Shown here: one piece after another, positions 24,079-35,479 of the stretch
Numbering within the stretch: position 1 is the first letter of the stretch
Layout of the letters: the number at the start of each line of letters is the position of its first letter
Assembly: GCF_021699195.1 (NCBI RefSeq)
Contig: NZ_SSXE01000035.1
Coordinates: 1 to 64,000 of the forward strand
Direction: 5' to 3'
DNA from: Nonomuraea sp. MG754425
Lineage (GTDB): Bacteria > Actinomycetota > Actinomycetes > Streptosporangiales > Streptosporangiaceae
DNA length: 64,000 nucleotides
Position numbers and translations under genes: made by a program
Notes under the pieces: model-generated
What the model saw: only the letters and a program-made list of their open reading frames with translations
Told to the model about the DNA's origin: nothing
The model's database searches: none

Positions 24079-25272
24079 TCACCAGGTGACGGGCAGCTCG
24101 TAGACCCCGTAGACCTGGCCGTCGTGCTTGAAGGGGATCTGCTCCAGCCCGGCCGCCAGGGCCAGGGTGGGGATGCGCCGGTAGAGGGTGCCGTACACGA
24201 CCTGTAGCTCCAGCCGGGCCAGCGGCTGGCCGAGGCACTGGTGCACGCCGAAGCCGAAGGCCACGTGGCGGCGGGCGTCGCGGCCCAGGTCCAGCTCGTC
24301 GGGGTGGGGGAAGACCTCGGGGTCGCGGTTGCCGACGTCGTTGGCCAGGATGATGCCCTCGCCGGCGCGGATGACCTGGCCGGCGATCTCGATGTCCGCC
24401 TTCGCCACCCGGCGGCGTCCGCCGTGGGTGATGTTGAGGTAGCGCAGCAGCTCCTCCACCGCCCCCGCGACCACCTTGGGGTCGTCGCTCCCGCACAGCA
24501 CCGCGAGCTGGTCGGGGTGCTGGAGCAGAGCGAGGGTGCCGAGCGCGATCATGTTCGCGGTGGTCTCGTGCCCGGCGACGAGCAGCAGCACGCCCATCTG
24601 GGCGGCCTGCTCGCGGGTCAGCTCGCCCGCCCTGACCCGCTCGGCCACCTTCGACAGCAGGTCGTCGCCCGGATGTTCGAGCTTGTCGCCCACGAGCCGG
24701 TCGAGGTAGTCGAGCAGCCGGCCGCCGGCGGCGGCCCGCTCCTCGGGCGGGGTGACCCGCCTGATGAGGATCCTGCTGTGGTCCTGGAAGAAGTCGTGGT
24801 CGGCGTACGGGACGCCGAGCAGCTCGCAGATCACCAGCGAGGGCACCGGCAGCGCGAACGCCTCGACCAGGTCCACCGGCTTCGGCCCGGCGAGCAGGTC
24901 GTCGATCAGGCGGTCCACGATCCGCTGCACGGCCGGGCGCATGCCCTCGACCCGCCGGACCGTGAACGCGGCCTGCACCATGCGGCGCTGGCGGGCGTGC
25001 TCGGGGTCGTCCATGAGGATGAAGCTCAGCGAGCCGTTGAGCCGGGGCGCCGACAGCGGGTAGCCGGGCCGGGTGACGTCGGCGCTGACCTGCGGGTGGC
25101 CCAGCAGCGCCCGCTGCTCGGCGTGGGTGGTGACCAGCCACGGGGTGCTGCCGTCCCACAGCCGCACGCGGGTCAGCGGCCCCTCCTTCTGCAGCGCCTG
25201 GATCGCGGGCGGCGGGTCGAACGGGCACCGCTCCGCCCGGACGCCCGGGAAGGCGGGCAGCGTGCCGGTCAT
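24079..25272 (-). CDS. Cytochrome P450 (actinobacterial class I)
   Basis: This 397-residue heme monooxygenase carries the I-helix oxygen-activation motif AGHETTAN, the ExxR motif EELLR, and the heme-binding loop AFGFGVHQCLGQ with the axial Cys near residue 345. Its size is normal for a soluble P450 of the CYP105/107-like type. The ATG overlaps the ferredoxin stop (ATGA), so its electron donor is co-translated. Substrate is unknown; no biosynthetic cluster surrounds it, which fits detoxification or tailoring of an exogenous compound. Confidence 0.95.
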   Translation of the reverse strand: MTGTLPAFPGVRAERCPFDPPPAIQALQKEGPLTRVRLWDGSTPWLVTTHAEQRALLGHPQVSADVTRPGYPLSAPRLNGSLSFILMDDPEHARQRRMVQAAFTVRRVEGMRPAVQRIVDRLIDDLLAGPKPVDLVEAFALPVPSLVICELLGVPYADHDFFQDHSRILIRRVTPPEERAAAGGRLLDYLDRLVGDKLEHPGDDLLSKVAERVRAGELTREQAAQMGVLLLVAGHETTANMIALGTLALLQHPDQLAVLCGSDDPKVVAGAVEELLRYLNITHGGRRRVAKADIEIAGQVIRAGEGIILANDVGNRDPEVFPHPDELDLGRDARRHVAFGFGVHQCLGQPLARLELQVVYGTLYRRIPTLALAAGLEQIPFKHDGQVYGVYELPVTW

Positions 25273-25463
25273 CCGGCCACCTCGATCGCGCCCGCCGGGC
25301 AGACGGCGGCGGCCTCGCGGACCAGGGCGTGCTGCCCCTCGCCCGGCTCGGCCTCCAGCAGGAGCACGATGCCGTCCTCCTCGCGCTGGTCGAACACCTC
25401 CGGCGCGAGCAGCACGCACTGACCGGCGCCGCAGCACTTGTCCTCGTCGACGGTGACCTTCAT
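25269..25463 (-). CDS. [3Fe-4S] ferredoxin paired with a P450
   Basis: The 64-residue ferredoxin has Cys-Cys-Gly-Ala-Gly-Gln-Cys (near residue 9), the first ligands of a single [3Fe-4S] cluster, and a final Cys in REAAAVCPAGAI. It is typical of the P450 redox partners of actinobacteria. GAGGAGG lies four bases before the ATG at 25463; the longer open frame upstream is not used. It is the first gene of the P450 operon, which is transcribed away from the second P450. Confidence 0.92.
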   Translation of the reverse strand: MKVTVDEDKCCGAGQCVLLAPEVFDQREEDGIVLLLEAEPGEGQHALVREAAAVCPAGAIEVAG

Positions 25464-25670
25464 CGAACCTCCTCGGAGGTGGGAGCGTCGCGGAAGGCGC
25501 TCACTGACATTCGCCATGACGCACTATGACCAGCATGGTCGGGCACAGCCAATCAGGCAGGTCAGCGTAAGTCAAGCAGTTGATTTAAATTTTGCCACGT
25601 CCCCTGCGGCAGCGCGGCCACCCATGCCGATCCGGTCGGCGAGCGCCCCGGGGAGCGGTTATCGTAACAA

Positions 25671-25688
25671 CCGGACATCACTGTCCGG
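25671..25688. promoter_or_regulatory. TetR-type operator upstream of the second P450
   Basis: CCGGAC-ATCACT-GTCCGG is a perfect inverted repeat (arms 6 bp, spacer 6), and the match extends to AACCGGACA ... TGTCCGGTT. It lies 28 bases before the P450 start at 25717. The same arms and spacer length recur at 27517-27534 in front of the TetR gene, which suggests that TetR binds both. Confidence 0.75.
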
Positions 25689-25716
25689 TTGGACCTTCCC
25701 CGATGCAGGAGGCATG

Positions 25717-29065
<3,349 letters not shown>

Positions 29066-29092
29066 CCCATCGGTCACAGGATTCCCCGCGTT

Positions 29093-29121
29093 CTCTGCCG
29101 GGTATGTCCCGCCCGGCAGAG
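29093..29121 (+). terminator. Hairpin after argG
   Basis: CTCTGCCGGG (29093-29102) pairs perfectly with CCCGGCAGAG (29112-29121) across a 9-base loop, beginning 27 bases past the argG stop. A strong 10-bp stem without a T-run is common for actinobacterial terminators. Confidence 0.65.
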
Positions 29122-29285
29122 CTGCCTTGCCACCACGACGCAGCGGCCAAACATTTCCAAGACATCCGGTCTAGCGTGTTGTCATTGACTGGAATTGTTG
29201 GAACATATGGTTCGAGTCATCGAGTGAGGTCCAAAGATCGCTTACCCGGACAAAGGTGAGCGGCGAGGGGAAAGGGGCAACGCTC

Positions 29286-30119
29286 ATGCACCAGCGGGCC
29301 GTCCGGAACTTGGCCAAGCTCGAGACCACGCAGGCCAGGATCACCCGGATCTTCGACGCGGCGGCCGGCGGGAAGAACCATTTCCTGGCCGACCGGGACA
29401 CCGTCCGCCACTTCGACCAGGCTGCTCCCGCCCTCACCACGGCGGCCCGCGCGGTACTCGAGTTCCTCTCCCGGGTGATCCGTCACCTGGCCGCCGACGA
29501 AGGCGTGGAGCAGTACCTGATCGTGGGCAGCGGCATCCCCAGCGGGCCGTCGCCCCGGCACCACTTACACGACGTGGCCCACCAGGCGGCGGCGGGCCGG
29601 CCGCGCGTCCTGTACGTCGAGAGCAACCCGATGGTCGTCACCATGGCGCAGGCCACCATCGAACCCTTCACCGACCTGGTCCGCGTGGTGGAGGGCGACG
29701 TGCGCGAGATCGACGACGTGCTCGGCGACCACGTGGTCCGCACGTACATCGACTGGGACCGTCCGGTGGCCGTGCTGCTGCTGTCGGCCTACAGCCTCCA
29801 CGACGACGAGTACGCCCACTACGTCGTCAAACGACTGCGCCACACCGCGCCGGCGGGCAGCTTCCTGGGCCTGCTGCACACCACGTTCGACGGCGTCCCG
29901 CCGGAGCTGTTGCCGGCCATCCGCGACCTGATCGCGATGACCCTGCCGCACCTCGCGATCCGGTCGAGGGACGAGGTCGCGGGTCTGCTGGAGGGGCTCG
30001 ACCTGCTCTCCCCCGGGCTGGTGTGGGTGCCGGAGTGGCGCCCCGGCGCCGGCGACCTGGCCTGCCGCGAGCAGCCCAGCACGTCGGGCAACTACGGGGC
30101 CGTCGCCCGCATTCCCTGA
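29286..30119 (+). CDS. PF04672-family (DUF574) SAM methyltransferase-like protein
   Basis: The protein has 277 residues and begins with the family's ARITRIFDAAAGGKNHFLADRD pattern (shown in parts: ITRIFDAAAGGKNHF). It continues with FDQAAPALTTAAR, then motif I YLIVGSGIPSG near residue 78 and VLYVESNPMVV near residue 106. These proteins are abundant in actinomycetes and bind SAM, but their substrates are mostly unknown. ATG 29286 is preferred; a GTG at 29256 lacks a ribosome binding site. Confidence 0.88.
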   Translation: MHQRAVRNLAKLETTQARITRIFDAAAGGKNHFLADRDTVRHFDQAAPALTTAARAVLEFLSRVIRHLAADEGVEQYLIVGSGIPSGPSPRHHLHDVAHQAAAGRPRVLYVESNPMVVTMAQATIEPFTDLVRVVEGDVREIDDVLGDHVVRTYIDWDRPVAVLLLSAYSLHDDEYAHYVVKRLRHTAPAGSFLGLLHTTFDGVPPELLPAIRDLIAMTLPHLAIRSRDEVAGLLEGLDLLSPGLVWVPEWRPGAGDLACREQPSTSGNYGAVARIP

Positions 30120-30174
30120 GGAAACTTCTCCGCCGCGCATTCCCAAGTGTGAAGGCCAACGCTTATGGTTGGTG

Positions 30175-30188
30175 TGGGAGCGCTCCCA
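30175..30188. promoter_or_regulatory. Perfect CebR-type palindrome (LacI family operator)
   Basis: TGGGAGCGCTCCCA is a perfect 14-bp palindrome and matches the consensus of CebR, the LacI-family repressor of cellobiose use in Streptomyces. It lies 16 bases upstream of the ATG at 30204, between the PF04672 gene and the ATPase. No cellulose or glycoside gene is adjacent, so a CebR-like regulator may act on this site for another purpose. Confidence 0.6.
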
Positions 30189-30203
30189 AATGCGAGAGAC
30201 GTG

Positions 30204-30632
30204 ATGCGTATGGCCCCCCACCTGGCCCCCCGAGCCGACTCCGCGCCGGCTACGCCGGCCCGCACGGTGGAGTACCTGCTGCCGTCCGTTCCCGCCGGTG
30301 TCGGCGAGACCCGCTCCCTGGTCCGGGCCGAACTCGGCCGCTGGGGCCTGACCCACGTCATCGACGACTGCCTGCTCATCGTCAGCGAACTCGTCACCAA
30401 CGTCGTACGCCACGGCGGCTCGGCCTACACGCTGCGGCTGGAGGAACGCGAGGGCCGGCTGTGCGGCGAGGTGTTCGACCCGGGCGACGGCGTGCCCTTT
30501 CAACGCTCCCCCGGCGTCGAGTCGCTCTCGGGCCGGGGTCTGCAGATCGTCGGTGCCGTCGCCGCCGACTGGGGCGTCTCGACGGTGGACAACGGCAAGC
30601 TCGTCTGGTTCACGATCGACTGCGCCACCTGA
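30204..30632 (+). CDS. Anti-sigma-factor-like ATP-binding (HATPase) protein
   Basis: The 142-residue protein is a single GHKL-type ATPase domain like those of RsbW/SpoIIAB anti-sigma kinases. The N-box is LIVSELVTNVVRHGG near residue 55, followed by an acidic G1-type segment VFDPGDGVPF near residue 85 and a G2-type SGRGLQIVGAVAADWG near residue 107. In actinomycetes these proteins control stress sigma factors. The ATG at 30204 lies 16 bases beyond a perfect CebR-type palindrome. No sigma or anti-anti-sigma gene is adjacent. Confidence 0.88.
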   Translation: MRMAPHLAPRADSAPATPARTVEYLLPSVPAGVGETRSLVRAELGRWGLTHVIDDCLLIVSELVTNVVRHGGSAYTLRLEEREGRLCGEVFDPGDGVPFQRSPGVESLSGRGLQIVGAVAADWGVSTVDNGKLVWFTIDCAT

Positions 30633-30718
30633 CCCCGAAGCCGGACGGCCCGCAGCCCGGACGGCCGCAGAGCCGCCCCCGGCCCGTCTGAGCGGCCCGA
30701 TCCGTCTGAGCGGATCGT

Positions 30719-31234
30719 TCACAGGGCCGGGCGCGCGCGCAGGATGCGCGTGAGCAGCGCGGTCAGATACTCGCGCTCGCCCTCCCCGAGCGGCGCGAAC
30801 CACTCCTCCTCCCGCAGGGCCTGCTCGGCGAACGCCGCGCGCACGGCCTCCTGCCCCGCCTCCGTCAGCGCGACCACCACCGCGCGGCCGTCGCCCGGCA
30901 CCGGCAGGCGCTCGACCAGGCCGCCCCGCTCCAGCGTGTTGACCGCGTTCGTGACGGCCGAGCGCGACATGGCCGAGATCTCGGCGAGCCGGACCGGCTG
31001 GGTGGGGCCCAGCAGCCACAGCTTGAACATCAGCCGGAACCCGGGCAGCGTCCACCCGCGCGGCCGGTGGATGCGCGTCTCCAGGTCGGTCACGAGCAGG
31101 TAGGCGAGCTGGAGCAGGTGGTAGGCCAGCGAGAACGCCTCGGGGTCGGCCGGTGGCGGCATGGCGGCCAGCCGGTCCCGCGCGTACGCGCCGTACTCGA
31201 GGTCGGGCGGGAGGCTCTGGCCGGCTGGGTTCAC
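30719..31234 (-). CDS. MarR-family regulator
   Basis: This is a 171-residue regulator if the GTG at 31234 is used (an ATG at 31162 gives 147 residues). The winged-helix region includes LAEISAMSRSAVTNAVNTLE as the recognition part and a wing GGLVERLPVPGDGRAVVVAL. It is divergent from a flavin monooxygenase, and an inverted repeat lies in the space between, so it probably represses that gene until it binds an aromatic or phenolic ligand. The arrangement is standard for MarR-controlled degradation genes. Confidence 0.88.
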   Translation of the reverse strand: MNPAGQSLPPDLEYGAYARDRLAAMPPPADPEAFSLAYHLLQLAYLLVTDLETRIHRPRGWTLPGFRLMFKLWLLGPTQPVRLAEISAMSRSAVTNAVNTLERGGLVERLPVPGDGRAVVVALTEAGQEAVRAAFAEQALREEEWFAPLGEGEREYLTALLTRILRARPAL

Positions 31235-31272
31235 GGGGTCAAGTCTTGCGCAGGCGGACGCGTACCCGGGAT

Positions 31273-31292
31273 ATTGTTTCGGCCATAACAAT
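31273..31292. promoter_or_regulatory. MarR-type operator between marR and monooxygenase
   Basis: ATTGTT (31273-31278) and AACAAT (31287-31292) form perfect arms with an 8-base spacer in an AT-rich patch. It ends 8 bases before the ribosome binding site GGAGG of the monooxygenase, so bound MarR would block it and its own divergent gene. Confidence 0.65.
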
Positions 31293-31309
31293 CTCCCCGG
31301 GGAGGATCC

Positions 31310-32479
31310 GTGCGCATCGTCATCGCCGGAGCCGGCATCGGCGGGCTGACCGCCGCGCTCAGCCTGCACGCGGCCGGGTTCGCGGACGTGACCGTGCACG
31401 AGGCCGTCCGCGAGCTCAGGCCGCTCGGCGTCGGCATCAACCTGCTGCCCCACGCCGTGCGGGAGCTGACCGAACTGGGCCTGGCCGACCGGCTGGCCGC
31501 CATCGGCGTGGCCACCGCCGAACTGGCCTACTTCAACCGCTACGGCGCCCCGATCTGGTCCGAGCCGCGCGGGCTCGGCGCGGGCTACGCCTGGCCGCAG
31601 TACTCCGTGCACCGGGGCCGCCTGCAGATGCTGCTGCTGGAGACGGTGCTCGACCGGCTCGGCCCGGACGCCGTGCGCACCGGCAGCCGGATCACCGGCC
31701 CCGGCACGGAGGACCTGCTGATCGGCGCGGACGGCATCAACTCGGCCGTACGCGCGCACCTGTACCCGGGCGAGGGCCCGCCGCCCTGGAACGGCCTGGT
31801 GCTGTGGCGCGGCACCACATACGGCGAGCCGTTCCTGACCGGCCGGTCCATGATCATGGCCGGGGACGGGACGCGGAAGTTCGTCGCGTACCCGATCGAG
31901 ACCGGCGGGCGCACCCTGATCAACTGGATCGCCGAGCGCCCGCTCGACGGCCGGGCCCCGGAGCGCGGCGACTGGAACCGTCCCGCCGACCCGGTCGAGG
32001 TCGCCGGGCACTTCGCGGGCTGGCGCTTCGACTGGCTGGACGTGCCGGGGCTGATCGCCGGCGCCGCGAGCGCGTACGAGTACCCGATGGTGGACCGCGA
32101 CCCGCTGCCCCGCTGGACGGAGGGGAACCGCACGCTGCTCGGCGACGCCGCGCACGCCATGTATCCGATCGGCTCGAACGGCGCGTCCCAGGCCGTCATC
32201 GACGCGCGGGTGCTGGCGTGGGCGCTGGCCCGCGGCGACCTGGCGGCGTACGAGCGGCTGCGCCGTCCGGCCACGACGGCGCTGCAGCGGTCGAACCGCG
32301 AGATGGGCCCGGAGGTCGTGCTGAAGCTGGCCCACGAGCGGGCGCCCGGCGGGTTCGACGACATCGAGCAGGTCATCCCGTACGCGGAGCGGGCCGAGAT
32401 CGCCGCCTCCTACAAGCGCACGGCCGGCTTCGACCCGGTCGCGCTGAGCGAGCGCCCCTCCTGGAGCGTCACCACGTGA
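31310..32479 (+). CDS. FAD-dependent monooxygenase
   Basis: This is a 389-residue flavoprotein of the aromatic hydroxylase class. FAD-binding GAGIGGLTAALSLHAAG is at residues 7-23, the central GADGINSAVR motif at about residue 138, and the FAD-ribityl motif GDAAHAMYPIGSNGASQA at about residue 278. The GTG start has GGAGG four bases upstream. It is followed with a one-base overlap by a DUF3237 gene, and then a CocE-type hydrolase, so the trio probably degrades or modifies one compound. Its control by the divergent MarR is likely. Confidence 0.92.
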   Translation: MRIVIAGAGIGGLTAALSLHAAGFADVTVHEAVRELRPLGVGINLLPHAVRELTELGLADRLAAIGVATAELAYFNRYGAPIWSEPRGLGAGYAWPQYSVHRGRLQMLLLETVLDRLGPDAVRTGSRITGPGTEDLLIGADGINSAVRAHLYPGEGPPPWNGLVLWRGTTYGEPFLTGRSMIMAGDGTRKFVAYPIETGGRTLINWIAERPLDGRAPERGDWNRPADPVEVAGHFAGWRFDWLDVPGLIAGAASAYEYPMVDRDPLPRWTEGNRTLLGDAAHAMYPIGSNGASQAVIDARVLAWALARGDLAAYERLRRPATTALQRSNREMGPEVVLKLAHERAPGGFDDIEQVIPYAERAEIAASYKRTAGFDPVALSERPSWSVTT

Positions 32480-32928
32480 TGCACCTCGAACCGCTGGCCG
32501 CCTTCCATGTCGAACTCGACCCGATCCTCGACCTCGGCGACTCCCCGTGGGGCCGCCGCCGCGTGATCAACATCGTCGGCGGCTCCTTCGACGGGCCCCG
32601 CCTGTCGGGCGTGGTGCTGCCCGGCGGCGCGGACTGGCAGGTCGTGCACGCCGACGGCGCGTGCAGCATCGACACCCGGTACACGCTGCGCACCCACGAC
32701 GGGGCGCTGCTCTACATCTCCACCAGCGGGGTGCGGCACGGCCCGCCGGAGGTGCTCGACCGGCTCGCGCGGGGCGAGGAGGTGGACCCGGCGGAGTACT
32801 ACTTCCGGCTGTTCTGCCGCTTCGAGACCGGCGACCGGCGTTACCTGTGGCTCAACCGTACGCTGGCCGTGGCCTCGGCGGCGCGCGCCGCCTCCGCCGT
32901 CCGCTACGACGCCTACACCCTCACCTGA
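32479..32928 (+). CDS. DUF3237 protein
   Basis: This 149-residue, single-domain protein is typical of the DUF3237 family: a beta-rich fold with GGSFDGPRLSGVVLPGGADW near residue 36, a YTLRTHDGALLYI strand near residue 70, and a final FETGDRRYLWLNRTLAV. The family has no firm reaction; members are often near flavin monooxygenases and hydrolases. The ATG overlaps the monooxygenase stop by one base (TGATG), so the two are coupled. Confidence 0.88.
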   Translation: MHLEPLAAFHVELDPILDLGDSPWGRRRVINIVGGSFDGPRLSGVVLPGGADWQVVHADGACSIDTRYTLRTHDGALLYISTSGVRHGPPEVLDRLARGEEVDPAEYYFRLFCRFETGDRRYLWLNRTLAVASAARAASAVRYDAYTLT

Positions 32929-32946
32929 GCGAGCCTGGAGGCCCCG

Positions 32947-34545
32947 ATGCCGGAACTCAACCGTCCGCCCATGCGCGTCACCGTCGAGTACGACACCCCG
33001 ATGCCGATGCGCGACGGCACCGTGCTGCGCGGTTCGGTGCACCGCCGCGCGGAGGGCGGGCCGTACCCGGCGCTGCTGGCGCGCTCCCCGTACGGGGAGG
33101 GGGCGATGCGGATGATCCCCGTGACCGCGGCGCTGGAGGCCGGGTTCGCGGTGGTGCTGCAGCACTGCCGGGGGCGCGGCAACAGCGACGGCGAGTTCCG
33201 GCCGTGGCTGGACGAGGGCGACGACGGCCACGACACGATCGCCTGGATCACCTCGCAGCCGTGGTCGAACGGCGAGGTCGTGATGAGCGGCATGTCGTAC
33301 CTGGCGGGGTGCGCGCTCCAGGCGGCGGCCACCCGCCCGCCGGGGCTGACGGCGGTGGTGGCGTCCATGACGCCGCACGACTTCCACGACGGCCTGAAGT
33401 ACCACGGCGGGGCGTTCGCGCTGGGCTCGGCGCTGAACTGGGGCGCGATGCAGGCAGCGCTCGGGCTGATGCACGCCGCGCAGGCGGGCGAGGACACCGG
33501 GGCGGCGTTCGGCGCGCTGCTGCCGGTCCTGACCGACCAGGCGAGCGCGGTGCGGACGCTGCCGCTGGACGCCGTCCCTGGCATCCCGTGGTGGCACGAC
33601 TGGATCTCGCACCCCGAGCGCGACGCGTACTGGCAGGACCTGGCCGAGACGCTGCGGCACGACCGCGTCGAGGTGCCGGTGATGCACGTGGCGGGCTGGT
33701 TCGACCTGTTCCTGCGGGGGACGCTGGAGAACCACCGCCGCCTGGGCGGCCCGCTGGTCGTCGGGCCCTGGTCGCACCTGACCTCGGGCTCGTCCGGCAC
33801 CGGGCGGCTGGACTTCGGGTTCGCCGCCTCGGCGCAGGCGACGGGGCTCGAACAGCGGCAGCTCGCCTTCCTCCAGGGCCGCGACACCGGGCCGGCCGTG
33901 CGCATCTTCGTGATGGGCGACGACGTGTGGCGCGACGAGGAGTCGTGGCCGCTCGCCCGTGCCGTCGAGACCCGCTACCACCTGCACTCCGACGGCCTGC
34001 TGTCGCCCGAGCCGCCCGTCTCCCCCGAGCCGGCCGTCTTCGTCTTCGACCCCCGCGACCCCGTGCCCACCACCGGCGGCCCGACCCTGCTGCCCGACCC
34101 CACGAACGCGGGCCCGCAGGACCAGCGCGACGTGGAGCGCCGCCCCGACGTGCTCTGCTACACCTCCGACGTGCTCGGCGCCGACCTGGAGGTGACCGGC
34201 CCGGTGTCGGTGACGCTGCGTGCCGAGACCTCGGCCGCGGCCACGGACTGGACGGCCAAGCTGGTGGACGTCCACCCCGACGGGCGGGCGATGAGCGTGA
34301 TCGACGGCATCGTGCGCACCTCGACGCCGTCCGGGACGTACACGGTCGATCTGGTCGCCACCAGCCAGGTCTTCAAGGCGGGTCACCGCGTCCGGGTGGA
34401 GATCTCCAGTTCGAACTTCCCGCGCTTCGACCGCAACCCCGGAACGGGCGGTCCGGCGGCGTTCGCCACGGCGGCTGATTTGGTCGTCCAGAATCAACGG
34501 ATCTTTCCCGACTCCTACCTCACGCTGCCGGTGGTTCCGCGTTAA
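32947..34545 (+). CDS. CocE/NonD-family alpha/beta hydrolase
   Basis: This is a 532-residue hydrolase. Residues about 1-300 form the catalytic domain with the nucleophile elbow GMSYLAG (near residue 115), and HCRGRGNSDGEF near residue 75 is the oxyanion region. The C-terminal 220 residues are the X-Pro dipeptidyl-peptidase-like jelly roll, ending in a beta-sandwich with VRVEISSSNFPRFDRNP. Members cleave esters or amides such as cocaine or glutaryl-7-ACA. It lies 18 bases after DUF3237, as the third gene of the MarR-controlled unit. Confidence 0.92.
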   Translation: MPELNRPPMRVTVEYDTPMPMRDGTVLRGSVHRRAEGGPYPALLARSPYGEGAMRMIPVTAALEAGFAVVLQHCRGRGNSDGEFRPWLDEGDDGHDTIAWITSQPWSNGEVVMSGMSYLAGCALQAAATRPPGLTAVVASMTPHDFHDGLKYHGGAFALGSALNWGAMQAALGLMHAAQAGEDTGAAFGALLPVLTDQASAVRTLPLDAVPGIPWWHDWISHPERDAYWQDLAETLRHDRVEVPVMHVAGWFDLFLRGTLENHRRLGGPLVVGPWSHLTSGSSGTGRLDFGFAASAQATGLEQRQLAFLQGRDTGPAVRIFVMGDDVWRDEESWPLARAVETRYHLHSDGLLSPEPPVSPEPAVFVFDPRDPVPTTGGPTLLPDPTNAGPQDQRDVERRPDVLCYTSDVLGADLEVTGPVSVTLRAETSAAATDWTAKLVDVHPDGRAMSVIDGIVRTSTPSGTYTVDLVATSQVFKAGHRVRVEISSSNFPRFDRNPGTGGPAAFATAADLVVQNQRIFPDSYLTLPVVPR

Positions 34546-34597
34546 GCCACCGTTCTCGTTCAGGCAATTTCCAGGTACGCCAGGTAGCCTCCAGGTC

Positions 34598-35479
34598 ATG
34601 AAGTGGCAGCGCACGATCAACGGAGCGCTGGCCAGGTACACCGGATTCCAGTTCAACCGAGTAGGAAAAGCAGGGCAAGCGGCTACGACGAAGGCGCCGG
34701 AAAAGGTTGCGGTCAAAAGACCAGAAACGCCTTTCCGGCCGCCGGCGGATCCCAAGACCGATCGCCTCGTGCAGGCTCCGGTCTTCATCATCTCGCCGGT
34801 TCGATCGGGCTCGACGCTGCTGCGGGCGATGCTCAACGCTCACCCGGACCTGCACGCTCCCCACGAGCTGCACGTACGCCGGTTGAGAGTGGAATTCGAT
34901 ACCTCGCTGGCGGAAAAGGCCATGGAGGCACTCGGCCACGACCGGGCCGACCTCGAACACCTGCTGTGGGACCGCGTGCTCCATCGCGAGCTGGTACGCA
35001 GCGGCAAGAAGTACATCGTCGAGAAGACGCCCGCCAACGCGTTCGCCTACGAGCGGCTGTCCGCGTGCTGGCCACAGGCGCGGTTCGTGTTCCTGCTGCG
35101 CCACCCCGCCTCGATCGCGTCGTCCTGGCACGAGGCCAGCCCCGGCAAGCGCACCCCCGACGAGGCCGCCGCCGACGCGCTGCGGTACATGAAGGCCGTG
35201 CAGCGGGCGCGCAAGGCCCTGCCCGGCCTGACCGTCCGCTACGAGGAGCTGACCGCCGACCCCGAGAAGATCGGCCGGGGCATCTGCGAGTTCCTCACGG
35301 TGCCCTGGGCGCCCGAACTGCTCTCCTACGGCACGCCCGACGTCGTCACCAAGGGCCTGGGCGACTGGAAGGACAAGATCCGCTCGGGAACGGTACAACG
35401 CGGTCGCGAACTGCCCGGCCCCGACCAGATCCCTGACGCGCTGAAGGACATGTGCAGGACCTGGGAGTACCTGACGTGA
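34598..35479 (+). CDS. Sulfotransferase-family protein
   Basis: This 293-residue protein carries the PAPS-binding 5' loop FIISPVRSGSTLLRAML near residue 64 and the 3'-phosphate motif RFVFLLRHPASIASSW near residue 165. It transfers a sulfate group to an acceptor sugar or alcohol. The first 55 residues are basic and poorly conserved, and may be a membrane-facing tail. Its stop overlaps the glycosyltransferase start by four bases (GTGA), so both may build one sulfated glycan or glycolipid. Confidence 0.88.
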   Translation: MKWQRTINGALARYTGFQFNRVGKAGQAATTKAPEKVAVKRPETPFRPPADPKTDRLVQAPVFIISPVRSGSTLLRAMLNAHPDLHAPHELHVRRLRVEFDTSLAEKAMEALGHDRADLEHLLWDRVLHRELVRSGKKYIVEKTPANAFAYERLSACWPQARFVFLLRHPASIASSWHEASPGKRTPDEAAADALRYMKAVQRARKALPGLTVRYEELTADPEKIGRGICEFLTVPWAPELLSYGTPDVVTKGLGDWKDKIRSGTVQRGRELPGPDQIPDALKDMCRTWEYLT

